Assembly (NCBI GenBank): GCA_900321965.1 | Contig: ONYA01000012.1 | Coordinates: 1 to 64,000 of the forward strand | Source of the DNA: an uncultured Prevotellaceae bacterium | GTDB lineage: Bacteria; Bacteroidota; Bacteroidia; Bacteroidales; Bacteroidaceae | Direction of reading: 5' to 3' | DNA length: 64,000 nt | Shown: piece after piece, positions 15,904 to 25,123 of the stretch | Layout of the letters: each line of letters opens with the position of its first letter | Position numbering within the stretch: position 1 is the stretch's first letter | The notes under the pieces: generated by a model | Told to the model about the DNA's origin: nothing | Seen by the model: the letters and a program-made list of their open reading frames with translations, nothing else | Databases searched by the model: none | Position numbers and translations under genes: made by a program

Positions 15904-17229
15904 ATGATAAAACCATCGAGAGGACTCTCGTCAATCATCTGTGTCGTGTCGGCCTTTTGTGCCACGTTGGACATGACGGCGCAGACAGTCGTCGACGAAT
16001 TGCGCGAGAATGTGCGGCGGGCGGCTGGTATGCGCTATGCCATGACGCTGGAAAAGTCGCCCCACGACACACCGCCACCAGGAGGCAAGAAACCCTTTTA
16101 CATCAACCACTACGGCTCACCCTCGGTTTACTATCTGGACCGGCCAGATTACTATGATGCTCCTTTCGCCATACTCTCAAAGGCCGACAGCTTAGGGAAG
16201 CTGACTGCGCTGGGGCAGCGCGTGCTGCAGCAGGTGGCACAGTTGCGCCAGAACGCCAGTGGCAGGACGGGCGAACTGACGGAGGCCGGCAAACGACAGG
16301 CGAGGGAAATAGCACAGCAGATGATAACACGAGTGCCGGATATGTTTAAAGACAACAGCTATCTTGATGCACGCAGTGTTGTGCAGAACCATTGTCTGCT
16401 TACGTTAGGCGAGTCAGTCCTGCAGTTTTCGCGTGCCTGTCAGCCGTTATTCAAGGGCAAAATCAGCGCTTCGCGCCGTTTCCATTCGTGGATGAATCCT
16501 CAGGACGACAAACTGGAAAACCTGCGGAAAGACTCGCTGGCACAGGCTGCCTATGCCGACTTCACTTCCCGTTGGGCTCCCGATAACAAGGCACTGATGG
16601 AGAAGTTGTTCAACGATGCCGGCTATGCCAGTGGGATTGATGCAGCAGGGCTGAGTCGTCAGCTCTTCGACCTTGCAGGCAGCACACAGTATATGGAGAC
16701 ACCAGACGCAGTGTCGCTCTACGACATCTTCTCCTCAGAAGACATACATCGCCTCTGGATGCGCCGCAATGCCTGGGCGTATCTTTGTTATGGCGGTTGT
16801 ACGCTGAATGGCGGTCGTCAGCACTATGTGCAGCGCCGACCCCTGTGGAATCTCATACACATGGGCGACAGCATCATGAAACTCGACTATCCGGTCATCC
16901 ACCTCCGTTACACCCACGAAAGGAATGTGATGTCGCTCGCCTGCCTGCTGGACCTCGACGGCTATGGCGTGCAGACGGCCTGTCTTGACTCGCTCGAAGC
17001 ACTCGGATGGGCTGACTACCGCATTGCTCCGCTTGGCGGTAGCATTGTCATGGTTCACTATCGGACAGACAAGAATGACACCGACCCGTTGGTGCGTGTG
17101 CTGCTGAACGGACGCGAGACCCGGCTGCCTATCGAGAGCGACTGTGTGCCCTACTACCACTGGAAGGATGTGAAGCGATACTATTTGCGTAAACTTTATG
17201 CCTATGCACGTGAGAGAAATGATGAATAA
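15904..17229 (+). CDS. Histidine-phosphatase-fold protein without the RHG catalytic motif
   Basis: 441 residues, N-terminal signal-like region (SIICVVSAFCATLDMTAQ). It is a paralogue of the next gene: both share KRPFYI/KKPFYI..HYG, the LTALG/LTEAGKRQ region, DAR/AARS, the LW/MW-Y...Y-GGC/GFCPLNGG block and the C-terminal PYYHWKD.(K/R)RY.LRKL. Histidine acid phosphatases need RHGxR; here the aligned position reads HYGSPSVYY, and the distal HD/HAE motif reads RYTHERN. The phospho-accepting histidine is therefore gone. A regulatory, binding or chaperone role beside its intact neighbour is inference. It overlaps the next gene by several bases. Confidence 0.75.
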   Translation: MIKPSRGLSSIICVVSAFCATLDMTAQTVVDELRENVRRAAGMRYAMTLEKSPHDTPPPGGKKPFYINHYGSPSVYYLDRPDYYDAPFAILSKADSLGKLTALGQRVLQQVAQLRQNASGRTGELTEAGKRQAREIAQQMITRVPDMFKDNSYLDARSVVQNHCLLTLGESVLQFSRACQPLFKGKISASRRFHSWMNPQDDKLENLRKDSLAQAAYADFTSRWAPDNKALMEKLFNDAGYASGIDAAGLSRQLFDLAGSTQYMETPDAVSLYDIFSSEDIHRLWMRRNAWAYLCYGGCTLNGGRQHYVQRRPLWNLIHMGDSIMKLDYPVIHLRYTHERNVMSLACLLDLDGYGVQTACLDSLEALGWADYRIAPLGGSIVMVHYRTDKNDTDPLVRVLLNGRETRLPIESDCVPYYHWKDVKRYYLRKLYAYARERNDE

Positions 17230-18532
17230 GAGAAGTCGATACTGGCTATTGGCCGTTGGTCTCTGGCTGTTTGCGCTGGCGGGACAGGGGCAGCAGGTGC
17301 TTGACATCATCAAGCAGAAACCCGCCTACGCCTCCTGCAACTATAACATTTATCCCGATAGTATTCCCGACAACCTGACACCGGCCCCGAAGGGCAAGCG
17401 CCCCTTCTACATTTCACACTACGGGCGTCACGGTTCGCGCTATATCAATAAGCGGTCGGGTTATGACATTCCCTATAAGATGATGTCTATGGCCAACGAT
17501 GTCAACGAACTGACGCCGACGGGAATCCGTGTGTATAAGGAAATGAACGTCATATTGGAGGACTCCGAAGACCGTTGGGGCGACCTGACAGCATTGGGCA
17601 AGATGCAGCACATGATGATAGCCCGCCGTATGTTCAAACGGTTTCCTGAAGTTTTTGCCGACTCTGTTACCGTTGCTGCACGCAGTACTGTCGTACCCCG
17701 CTGTATCATGTCGATGGAGGCAGCCATGCTGGAACTGGCGCAGCACAACCCGAAGCTCAACATCACGATGGACGCCTCGAAGAGCACACAGTGGTATATG
17801 AACCACCAGGACCCGCTGTTGCGGAAGAGCAAGCTGACGCCACAGGCCCAGAAAGCCTACGACGCCTATATTGCCAACCGTATGGGCAACAGCCGGATGA
17901 TGGAACAGCTTTTTAAGAATCCCGACGTGGTCAAGGAGCTGGTCGACGAATCGTTCTTCAACTACTATCTGATGAAGATGGGACTCTTCCTGCAGAATAC
18001 CCATCCTGAGTTTAAGCCCTACCTGATGGAGCTGTTCACTGCGAAAGACTTCTACAATATGTGGCAGATTGACAACGTGCTGTGGTATATGCAGTATGGC
18101 TTCTGTCCGCTGAACGGTGGCGACTATCCCTACAGTCAGCGCCACCTGCTCAGACAGATGATTGCCGATGCCGACAGTTGCATCCGTCTGAAACAACCAG
18201 GCGCACAACTGCGCTATGGTCACGACACCGTGCTGCTGCCGTTGGTTTGTCTCTTGGGCATCAACGGCTACGACCTGCAGACCACCGATCTCGGCGAAAT
18301 CGAGAAGCGCGGGTGGTGGAGTTCCAGTGTCTTCCCGATGGGCGGCAACGTGCAGTTCGTCTTCTACAGGAGCAGCCCTGCCGACAGGGATGTGCTCTTC
18401 AAGGTGCTCCTGAACGAGCAGGAGGCTACGCTGCCTATCCGCACTGACTGCGCGCCCTATTACCATTGGAAAGACTTCCGCCGTTACTGCTTGCGAAAGC
18501 TACGTCAATACGAGAAAAAGAGAAAGCAATGA
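17222..18532 (+). CDS. Histidine-type phosphatase (phytase/MINPP-like branch)
   Basis: 436 residues from ATG 17222 (17219 is an equally placed alternative), giving a signal peptide RYWLLAVGLWLFALAGQGQQ. RHGSR at residues 69-73 supplies the phospho-accepting His70, and GHDT at 333-336 gives the distal acid. The family removes phosphate from phytate, sugar phosphates or similar esters outside the cytoplasm. The setting among glycoside hydrolases and a sugar porter suggests phosphorylated sugars or inositol phosphates as substrates, which is inference. The upstream paralogue has lost these residues. The stop overlaps the MFS start as ATGA. Confidence 0.85.
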   Translation: MNKRSRYWLLAVGLWLFALAGQGQQVLDIIKQKPAYASCNYNIYPDSIPDNLTPAPKGKRPFYISHYGRHGSRYINKRSGYDIPYKMMSMANDVNELTPTGIRVYKEMNVILEDSEDRWGDLTALGKMQHMMIARRMFKRFPEVFADSVTVAARSTVVPRCIMSMEAAMLELAQHNPKLNITMDASKSTQWYMNHQDPLLRKSKLTPQAQKAYDAYIANRMGNSRMMEQLFKNPDVVKELVDESFFNYYLMKMGLFLQNTHPEFKPYLMELFTAKDFYNMWQIDNVLWYMQYGFCPLNGGDYPYSQRHLLRQMIADADSCIRLKQPGAQLRYGHDTVLLPLVCLLGINGYDLQTTDLGEIEKRGWWSSSVFPMGGNVQFVFYRSSPADRDVLFKVLLNEQEATLPIRTDCAPYYHWKDFRRYCLRKLRQYEKKRKQ

Positions 18533-19824
18533 ATCATTACAGCAAGGGGTTTACCTATTTCATTTGCTGCGTGTCCGCAATGGGGGGGCTGCTCTTCGGT
18601 TACGACTGGGTGGTGATTGGCGGTGCAAAGCCGTTTTATGAGTTGTATTTTGGCATTGCCGACAGTCCGCTGTTGCAGGGAGTGGCTATGTCGACAGCCT
18701 TGGTGGGCTGTCTTGTAGGTGCTATGATTGCGGGAGCCGCTGCCGACCGTTGGGGGCGCAAGCCCCTGCTGATGACATCGGCCGTGTTGTTCACCGTGTC
18801 GGCCATTGGTACGGGTCTGTTTAACGATTTCACCTTATTTAATATAGCCCGCTTCGTCGGGGGAATGGGCATCGGCGTAGCATCGGCCTTGGCACCGATG
18901 TATATTGCCGAAGTCAGTCCTGCCGAGATTCGCGGACGTATGGTGTCGCTGAACCAGATGACTATTGTGCTGGGCATCCTTTCGGCGCAGATTGTCAATA
19001 TGCTGTTAGCCCGCGATACCAGCGTGGCTGAGAGTATGGCGTGGAACCTGGAGTGGGGATGGCGCTGGATGTTCTGGGCTGAGACGCTGCCTGCGGCGCT
19101 GTTTTTGTTGATGAGCTTCTTTATTCCCGAGAGTCCGGTGTACCTGCAGTTCAGAGCAGCGACGACGTCGCAGCATGCGGGGCAAGAGGGACGTCTGAAG
19201 GAATTGTTTCAGCGGCAGTACGGGCGTGTGTTGCTGTTGGGCTTGGTGATAGCCGTGTTCCAGCAGTGGTGTGGCACGAATGTCATCTTCAATTATGCGC
19301 AGGAGATTTTCGTCGGTGCCGGTTTCGATGTCGACGGTATGTTCATCAATATTGTGATTACCGGTATTGCCAACGTCCTGTTTACGTTTGTAGCACTCTA
19401 CACCATCGAGAAGTGGGGCCGGCGTACTCTGATGCTCCTCGGTGCCGGCGGGCTGGGACTGATTTACCTGACGTTGGGCACCTGTTACTTCTTCGAAGTG
19501 AAGGGCGTGATGATGGTGGTACTCGTTGTAGCAGCCATCTCGGTCTATGCCATGACGCTGGGGCCTGTCACCTGGACGCTCCTGGCAGAAATCTTCCCCA
19601 ACCGTATCCGCGGTGTCGCGATGGCTACCTGTACCTTCGCCCTCTGGGTAGGCTGTTGCACGCTGACGTTCTCCTTCCCGTCGATGAATGCAGCCTTGGG
19701 CTCAAGTGGCTCTTTCTGGATTTATAGCGGCATTTGCATCTGTTGCTTTGTCTTCCTGTTCCGCCGTTGTCCCGAGACGAAGGGTAAGAGTCTTGAAGAA
19801 CTGGAAAAAGAACTGGTAAAATAA
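18529..19824 (+). CDS. MFS sugar porter
   Basis: 431 residues from ATG 18529, which overlaps the preceding stop. Twelve membrane helices are apparent. Sugar-porter signatures are present: GGLLFGYDWVVIGG, DRWGRKPLL, the PESPVYL loop after helix 6, EKWGRRTL, and PETKGKSLEELEKE at the C-terminus. It resembles XylE/FucP-neighbouring symporters that bring monosaccharides across the inner membrane. It is followed at 7 bases by the DUF5107 protein gene. The exact sugar is unknown; within this operon glucose, xylose or galactose would fit. Confidence 0.9.
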   Translation: MNHYSKGFTYFICCVSAMGGLLFGYDWVVIGGAKPFYELYFGIADSPLLQGVAMSTALVGCLVGAMIAGAAADRWGRKPLLMTSAVLFTVSAIGTGLFNDFTLFNIARFVGGMGIGVASALAPMYIAEVSPAEIRGRMVSLNQMTIVLGILSAQIVNMLLARDTSVAESMAWNLEWGWRWMFWAETLPAALFLLMSFFIPESPVYLQFRAATTSQHAGQEGRLKELFQRQYGRVLLLGLVIAVFQQWCGTNVIFNYAQEIFVGAGFDVDGMFINIVITGIANVLFTFVALYTIEKWGRRTLMLLGAGGLGLIYLTLGTCYFFEVKGVMMVVLVVAAISVYAMTLGPVTWTLLAEIFPNRIRGVAMATCTFALWVGCCTLTFSFPSMNAALGSSGSFWIYSGICICCFVFLFRRCPETKGKSLEELEKELVK

Positions 19825-19831
19825 CGATATT

Positions 19832-22800
19832 ATGGTAAAAGCTTGGAGAGAGTTGGTGACGATACCAACCTATGAGATAGGAAAAGCAGAGAAGAATCCG
19901 ATATTTCTTGAGAAGCGTGTGTACCAAGGGTCGAGTGGGGTGGTGTACCCCTATCCCGTCATTGAGTCGATAGCCGACGAGCCGACACCGCACGAGTGGA
20001 AGGTTGTCTTTTTAGAGAACGAATACCTGAAGGTGATGGTGATGCCTGAGTTGGGCGGTCGCATCCAAATGGCTTACGACAAGATTAAGCAGCGCCACTT
20101 CGTCTACTACAACCACGTTGTCAAGCCGGCACTTGTCGGTCTGACGGGACCTTGGATAAGCGGTGGCATAGAGTTCAACTGGCCGCAGCACCACCGCCCC
20201 TCAACCTATTTGCCCGTCGATTGCGACATCGTCGAAAACGAAGACGGCTCTGTGACGGTGTGGGTGAACGAGATGGAACGGATGTTCCATCAGAAAGGTG
20301 CTGCAGGTTTCACGCTCAGGCCCGGCTGTGCCTATCTTGAAATACAGGGACGCGTGAGCAACCGCACCCCTCTGCCGCAGACTTTCCTGTGGTGGGCGAA
20401 TCCTGCCGTTGAGGTGAACGATGCCTATCAGAGTGTGTTTCCGCCCGATGTAAATGCGGTGTTCGATCACGGCAAGCGTGCTGTCTCGTCGTTCCCCATC
20501 GCAACGGGTACTTATTACAAGATGGACTATTCGGCAGGTGTTGACATCTCCAACTACCGTAATATCTATGTGCCGACAAGCTATATGGCCGTCAATTCAA
20601 AGTACGATTTCGAGGGTGGCTACGAGAACGATACCAAGGGCGGTATGTTGCACGTGGCCAGCCACCATTTCTCACCAGGCAAGAAGCAGTGGACGTGGGG
20701 AAATGGTGACTTCGGGCGCGCTTGGGACCGCAACCTCACCGACGAGATTAGCGCGTCCGACGGTTCCACCGTCGGAATTACCAACGCCGGCTTCCGTCCC
20801 TATATCGAACTGATGGCTGGCGTCTATACCGAGAACCAGCCCGACTTCACGTGGCTTATGCCTTACGAGGAGAAGCAGTTCGTGCAGTATTTTATGCCCT
20901 ATCGTGAGTTGGGTGTTGTGAAGCAGGCGTCGAAAGACTTTATCCTGAATATCGAGGATGCCGGAGACGGTAAGGTCACCGTCAAGGTGCTGGCAACGTC
21001 GAAGCAGGACGTTGGCATCATGTTGCGAAATAAGAACGGCCAAGAATATTTTAACCGTGCAGTGACCCTGTCGCCAGAGGAAGTCTTCCAGCAGACGGTC
21101 GACGTTCAGGGAGCTACGCTTGCCGACCTGTTGCTGCAGGTAGGAAAGCTGTTCTGGATGGCCGAAGACGACGAGATACGTCCCATTCCCGACGCTGCCG
21201 AAGCCGCGCTGTCGCCCGAGGATACGAAGACCAACGATCAGCTTTACCTGACGGGACTCCATTTGGAACAGTATCGCCACGCGACGTGGTCGGCCCTCGA
21301 CTACTATGAGGAAGCACTTCGGCGCGACCCCAATGACGTGCGCTGTCTGAATCAGACGGGACTGTGGTATCTGCGTCGCGGTCGTTTCGACAAGGCTGAA
21401 CCCTATCTGCGGAAGGCCGTCAGGATATGGCAGAAGCGCAATCCGAATCCCTATGATGGTGAGGCCCTCTTCTATCTCGCCCTCTGTCTGAAGTACCAAT
21501 ACCGGCAGCAGGAAGCTTATGAATTGTTCTGGAAATCTACTTGGAACAAGGCATGGGCCGATGCTGGCTACTTTGAGGCTGCTTGTATCAGCGTTAGTCA
21601 GAAGCGTTACGACGAGGCTTTGGACGAGTTGAACCGCAGTCTCGTCTTCAACAGTTGCAACCATAAGGCCCGTGCGCTGAAAGCAGCCGTTCTGCGACTA
21701 TTGGGACGTCAGGACGAGGCACAGGCATGGATACGGGAATCGCTGAAACTGGACCGCTTTAACTACGGATGTATGTACGAGGCGCATCAACAGGAGCACC
21801 TCAAGGAATTGATGCACGACAATGTGTATAATTACCACGAACTGGCTCTTGACTATGCCCAGGCGGGATTGTGGCAGGCGTGCATCGACATTCTGCAGAT
21901 GCCAACGGAACAGCATCCGCTCACCTATTATTATATAGGCTATGCCAAGTCGATGCAGGGCAAGCAAGACGAGGCGAAAGCCTGTTACAAACAGGCAGAG
22001 GCTATAGCACCAGACTACTGCTTCCCCAATCGTCTGGAAGATGTGCTGGTCCTGGAGTCGGCCAAGTGGCTGAATCCCGACGGAGCACGCGCACCGTATT
22101 ACTTAGGTTGCCTCTTCTATGACAAGCGGCAATACGATGTGGCTGTCGAGAACTGGGAACTGGCTGCTCAGCTTAATCCGCAGTTCCCCACCGTATGGCG
22201 CAATCTTGCCCTCGTCCGCTTCAATAAGCAGCATCTGCAAGATGAGGCATTGGAATATATGGAGAAGGCATTCCACCTTGACGAGACCGATAGCCGCATT
22301 CTCATGGAGCTCGACCAGTTGTACAAGCGGCTCCAGCGTCCGCATCAGGAACGCCTCGACTTCCTGCGGCAATATCCGCAACTCATCCGGCAGCGTGATG
22401 ACCTTGTACTCGAGGAGATAACCCTGCTCAACCAGCTTGGCCGTTATGAGGAGGCGATGACAGAACTTGACGCACATCAGTTCCATCCCTGGGAAGGCGG
22501 CGAAGGCAAGGTGCCAGCGCAGTACCAGATGTGCCGGGTAGAACTGGCGAAGCAAGCCATTGCCGTGAAGGCATACGAGAAGGCTATCCAGCTGTTGCAG
22601 CAGTGCCTGGAGTATCCGCAGCATCTTGGCGAGGGCAAACTCTATGGTGCTCAGGAGAACGATTTCTATTACTATCTTGGCATTGCCTACGATGCAAAGG
22701 GAGAGGCGGACAAGGCGCGTGACTGTTGGGAACAAGCCACAAAAGGACCGCAGGAACCTGCTGCAGCGATGTACTATAACGATGCCAAGCCGGAAAAGAT

Positions 22801-23089
22801 ATACTTTCAAGGACTGGCCCTGCTGAAACTGGGACGTGAGGATGAGGCGCACGGACGATTCTATAAGCTCATCAACTATGGCAAACAGCATGTCTTTGAA
22901 AAGCAGACCATGGACTATTTCGCAGTGTCGCTGCCCGACCTGCTCATCTGGGATGATTCGCTCGATGTGAAAAACCGCATCCATTGCTATTATATGTTGG
23001 CTCTTGGCTACGACGGTATGGGCGATTATGAGAAAGCTGCACGTTATTATGCCGAGGTAGAGAAATTGGATATTAACCATAGAAAATGA
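19832..23089 (+). CDS. DUF5107-TPR protein
   Basis: 1085 residues, no signal peptide. The first ~360 residues match the DUF5107 pattern: a beta-sandwich related to galactose-mutarotase folds (VIESIADEPTPHEWKVVFLE, MPELGGRIQMAYDK, ISGGIEFNWPQHHRPSTYLP). From ~440 on are many TPR units (LNQTGLWYLRRGRFDKAEPY; YFEAACISVSQKRYDEALDE; NDFYYYLGIAYDAKGEADKA). DUF5107 proteins are frequent next to glycoside hydrolases and sugar porters in Bacteroidetes. A cytoplasmic sugar-binding or sugar-converting role is plausible but unproven here. Its stop overlaps the start of the GH35 gene by 4 bases. Confidence 0.82.
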   Translation: MVKAWRELVTIPTYEIGKAEKNPIFLEKRVYQGSSGVVYPYPVIESIADEPTPHEWKVVFLENEYLKVMVMPELGGRIQMAYDKIKQRHFVYYNHVVKPALVGLTGPWISGGIEFNWPQHHRPSTYLPVDCDIVENEDGSVTVWVNEMERMFHQKGAAGFTLRPGCAYLEIQGRVSNRTPLPQTFLWWANPAVEVNDAYQSVFPPDVNAVFDHGKRAVSSFPIATGTYYKMDYSAGVDISNYRNIYVPTSYMAVNSKYDFEGGYENDTKGGMLHVASHHFSPGKKQWTWGNGDFGRAWDRNLTDEISASDGSTVGITNAGFRPYIELMAGVYTENQPDFTWLMPYEEKQFVQYFMPYRELGVVKQASKDFILNIEDAGDGKVTVKVLATSKQDVGIMLRNKNGQEYFNRAVTLSPEEVFQQTVDVQGATLADLLLQVGKLFWMAEDDEIRPIPDAAEAALSPEDTKTNDQLYLTGLHLEQYRHATWSALDYYEEALRRDPNDVRCLNQTGLWYLRRGRFDKAEPYLRKAVRIWQKRNPNPYDGEALFYLALCLKYQYRQQEAYELFWKSTWNKAWADAGYFEAACISVSQKRYDEALDELNRSLVFNSCNHKARALKAAVLRLLGRQDEAQAWIRESLKLDRFNYGCMYEAHQQEHLKELMHDNVYNYHELALDYAQAGLWQACIDILQMPTEQHPLTYYYIGYAKSMQGKQDEAKACYKQAEAIAPDYCFPNRLEDVLVLESAKWLNPDGARAPYYLGCLFYDKRQYDVAVENWELAAQLNPQFPTVWRNLALVRFNKQHLQDEALEYMEKAFHLDETDSRILMELDQLYKRLQRPHQERLDFLRQYPQLIRQRDDLVLEEITLLNQLGRYEEAMTELDAHQFHPWEGGEGKVPAQYQMCRVELAKQAIAVKAYEKAIQLLQQCLEYPQHLGEGKLYGAQENDFYYYLGIAYDAKGEADKARDCWEQATKGPQEPAAAMYYNDAKPEKIYFQGLALLKLGREDEAHGRFYKLINYGKQHVFEKQTMDYFAVSLPDLLIWDDSLDVKNRIHCYYMLALGYDGMGDYEKAARYYAEVEKLDINHRK

Positions 23090-25122
23090 TGAGAAAGGCA
23101 ACGATACTGGCAGCTCTTTTGCAGCTTTGCTTCATGGCTGCTGCACAGAAGGTGCCCGAAATCTCTTGGGACTGTCATAGTCTTATGATTGACGGTCGGC
23201 GTGTCTGCCCAGTTATGGGCGAGATTCATTATTCGCGTATTCCTGCCGACGAGTGGCAGCAGGAGGTCAGGAAGATGAAAGAGGGTGGGGTGACCATCAT
23301 CGCTACATATGTATTCTGGAACCATATCGAAGAGGAGGAGGGCGTCTTCCGATGGGATGGGCAACGCTCGCTACGCCGGTTTCTGGAAGTGTGTAAGCAA
23401 CAGGAGCTGCCCGTTGTACTGCGTCTCGGTCCTTTCTGCCATGGTGAGGTGCGCAATGGTGGCATACCCGATTGGGCTTTTACAAAGGGCTGCAAGTTGC
23501 GCGAGTCGAACCTCGTATTTCTCGATTTAGTCGAGAAACTCTATCGTCAGATTTTTACTCAGGTTCAAGGCCTGCAATGGAAGGACGGTGGACCAGTCAT
23601 CGCTGCGCAGTTTGACAATGAGTACCGGGGACGTGGCGAGTATCTGATGGCGCTCAAGAAGATAGCTTTGCAAACAGGTTTCGACTTGCCTTTCTACACC
23701 CGCACAGGATGGCCTGAATTGCGGACACCTGTACCTTTCGGCGAGATGCTGCCCCTCTATGGCGACTATGCTGACGGCTTCTGGGATAAAGAGGTGACTG
23801 AGACCTGTGGCAATTATTACAAGGCTTTTAACTTCAAAGGCTTCCGTTCGTCAACGGCTATAGGCACCGACCTTTTAGGCAAGCAGGACGCTAAAATCAA
23901 CAAAGGTGATGAGCAGTACCCTTACTTCACCTGCGAACTGGGTGGAGGTATGGCTACAGCCTATCACCGTCGTCCTTATATCTATACTGATGATACTTAC
24001 TCAATGGCACTCGTCAAGTTGGGCTCTGGCAGCAATCTTCTTGGCTATTATATGTATCACGGCGGAACCAATCCAGAGGGACGGCTACATACATTGAACG
24101 AAGTGCAGACTTCGCCAGGCACAGCCAACAACGACCTGCCTGTTATGACCTATGATTTTCAGGCTCCGCTCGGTGAGTTTGGACAGATTAATCCGCAGTA
24201 CTACCGGCTGCGTCCGTTGCACCTCTTTATGCATGACTATGGTGAACTGCTGGCACCGATGGAGTCTACATTCCCTACACCGCAGGATCTGAAGAAAGGC
24301 GACGACAGCCAGTTGCGTTGGGCCATACGCTCAAAAGACAATCGTGGCTTCATCTTCATCAACAACTACGAACGTTTGCAGAACCTCACGACTAAGAAGG
24401 ACGTCGAACTTTCTGCCTGCGGCGTGAAGCTGCCCAAGATATCGATTCCTGCCGGAACTATGGCCGTCTTCCCCATCAATGTCGACGGTATACGTTATGC
24501 GACTGCCCAATTGGTGGCCAAGCGTGATGGTAAGATCTATATGATGCAGATTGCTGGTATTCCTACTACCATTGCTATGCAGGACGGTAAAACGCTCAAG
24601 AACGTCAAACCTCGTGGTACGGCAAAGCCTGTCTACAAGCGATCGCAAGGCGAGAGCATTTATCTGCTGACCCAGCAGGAAGCTGAGAACTTGTTCCTCG
24701 ATAAGCAAAAAACCTCTGTCTCACAGACTGTTGCCTTTGAAAAAGTAAAGGAAGCTGGCCCTCTGCGTCAGATCGTCAAGGGCAAGGCCAAAGTCGCCGA
24801 GGCTCCATCAGAAACCGACTGGCAGCAAGCCGCTGTCTACAAAATCAAGCTCCCTGCCTGTTCGGGAGGAGCTGGAGGCACGTTATCCATCACCTACCGC
24901 GGCGACTGTGCTCGTCTTTATGCTGATGGCCGCCTGATAGCCGACAACTTCTACTATGGCCGTCCGTTTCTCTATGGTTTGTGGCGACTCTCCGAAAAGG
25001 TGACTGAGCTGGAATTACGTATTCTGCCCCTGCAGCCCGATGCCCCTATCTATCTGCCCCGTGAGGCAGACAAGACGACGGGTGAACAAGTTATGAAATT
25101 GGAAATCCTAAAGTGTAAATAG
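23086..25122 (+). CDS. Glycoside hydrolase family 35 (beta-galactosidase type)
   Basis: 678 residues with a signal peptide (ILAALLQLCFMAAAQ). GH35 barrel motifs: GEIHYSRIP, TYVFWNHIEEEEGVF, LRLGPFCHGEVRNGG, GGPVIAAQFDNEY with acid/base Glu179, and YFTCELGGG with nucleophile Glu284. The family signature normally reads QxENEY; here it is QFDNEY, so one conserved acidic residue next to the catalytic pair is Asp. C-terminal beta domains follow. Expected activity is release of terminal beta-galactose (or a related exo-activity) from oligosaccharides. It overlaps the gene before by ATGATG-type coupling and is one base from the GH2 gene. Confidence 0.88.
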   Translation: MMRKATILAALLQLCFMAAAQKVPEISWDCHSLMIDGRRVCPVMGEIHYSRIPADEWQQEVRKMKEGGVTIIATYVFWNHIEEEEGVFRWDGQRSLRRFLEVCKQQELPVVLRLGPFCHGEVRNGGIPDWAFTKGCKLRESNLVFLDLVEKLYRQIFTQVQGLQWKDGGPVIAAQFDNEYRGRGEYLMALKKIALQTGFDLPFYTRTGWPELRTPVPFGEMLPLYGDYADGFWDKEVTETCGNYYKAFNFKGFRSSTAIGTDLLGKQDAKINKGDEQYPYFTCELGGGMATAYHRRPYIYTDDTYSMALVKLGSGSNLLGYYMYHGGTNPEGRLHTLNEVQTSPGTANNDLPVMTYDFQAPLGEFGQINPQYYRLRPLHLFMHDYGELLAPMESTFPTPQDLKKGDDSQLRWAIRSKDNRGFIFINNYERLQNLTTKKDVELSACGVKLPKISIPAGTMAVFPINVDGIRYATAQLVAKRDGKIYMMQIAGIPTTIAMQDGKTLKNVKPRGTAKPVYKRSQGESIYLLTQQEAENLFLDKQKTSVSQTVAFEKVKEAGPLRQIVKGKAKVAEAPSETDWQQAAVYKIKLPACSGGAGGTLSITYRGDCARLYADGRLIADNFYYGRPFLYGLWRLSEKVTELELRILPLQPDAPIYLPREADKTTGEQVMKLEILKCK

Positions 25123-25123
25123 T

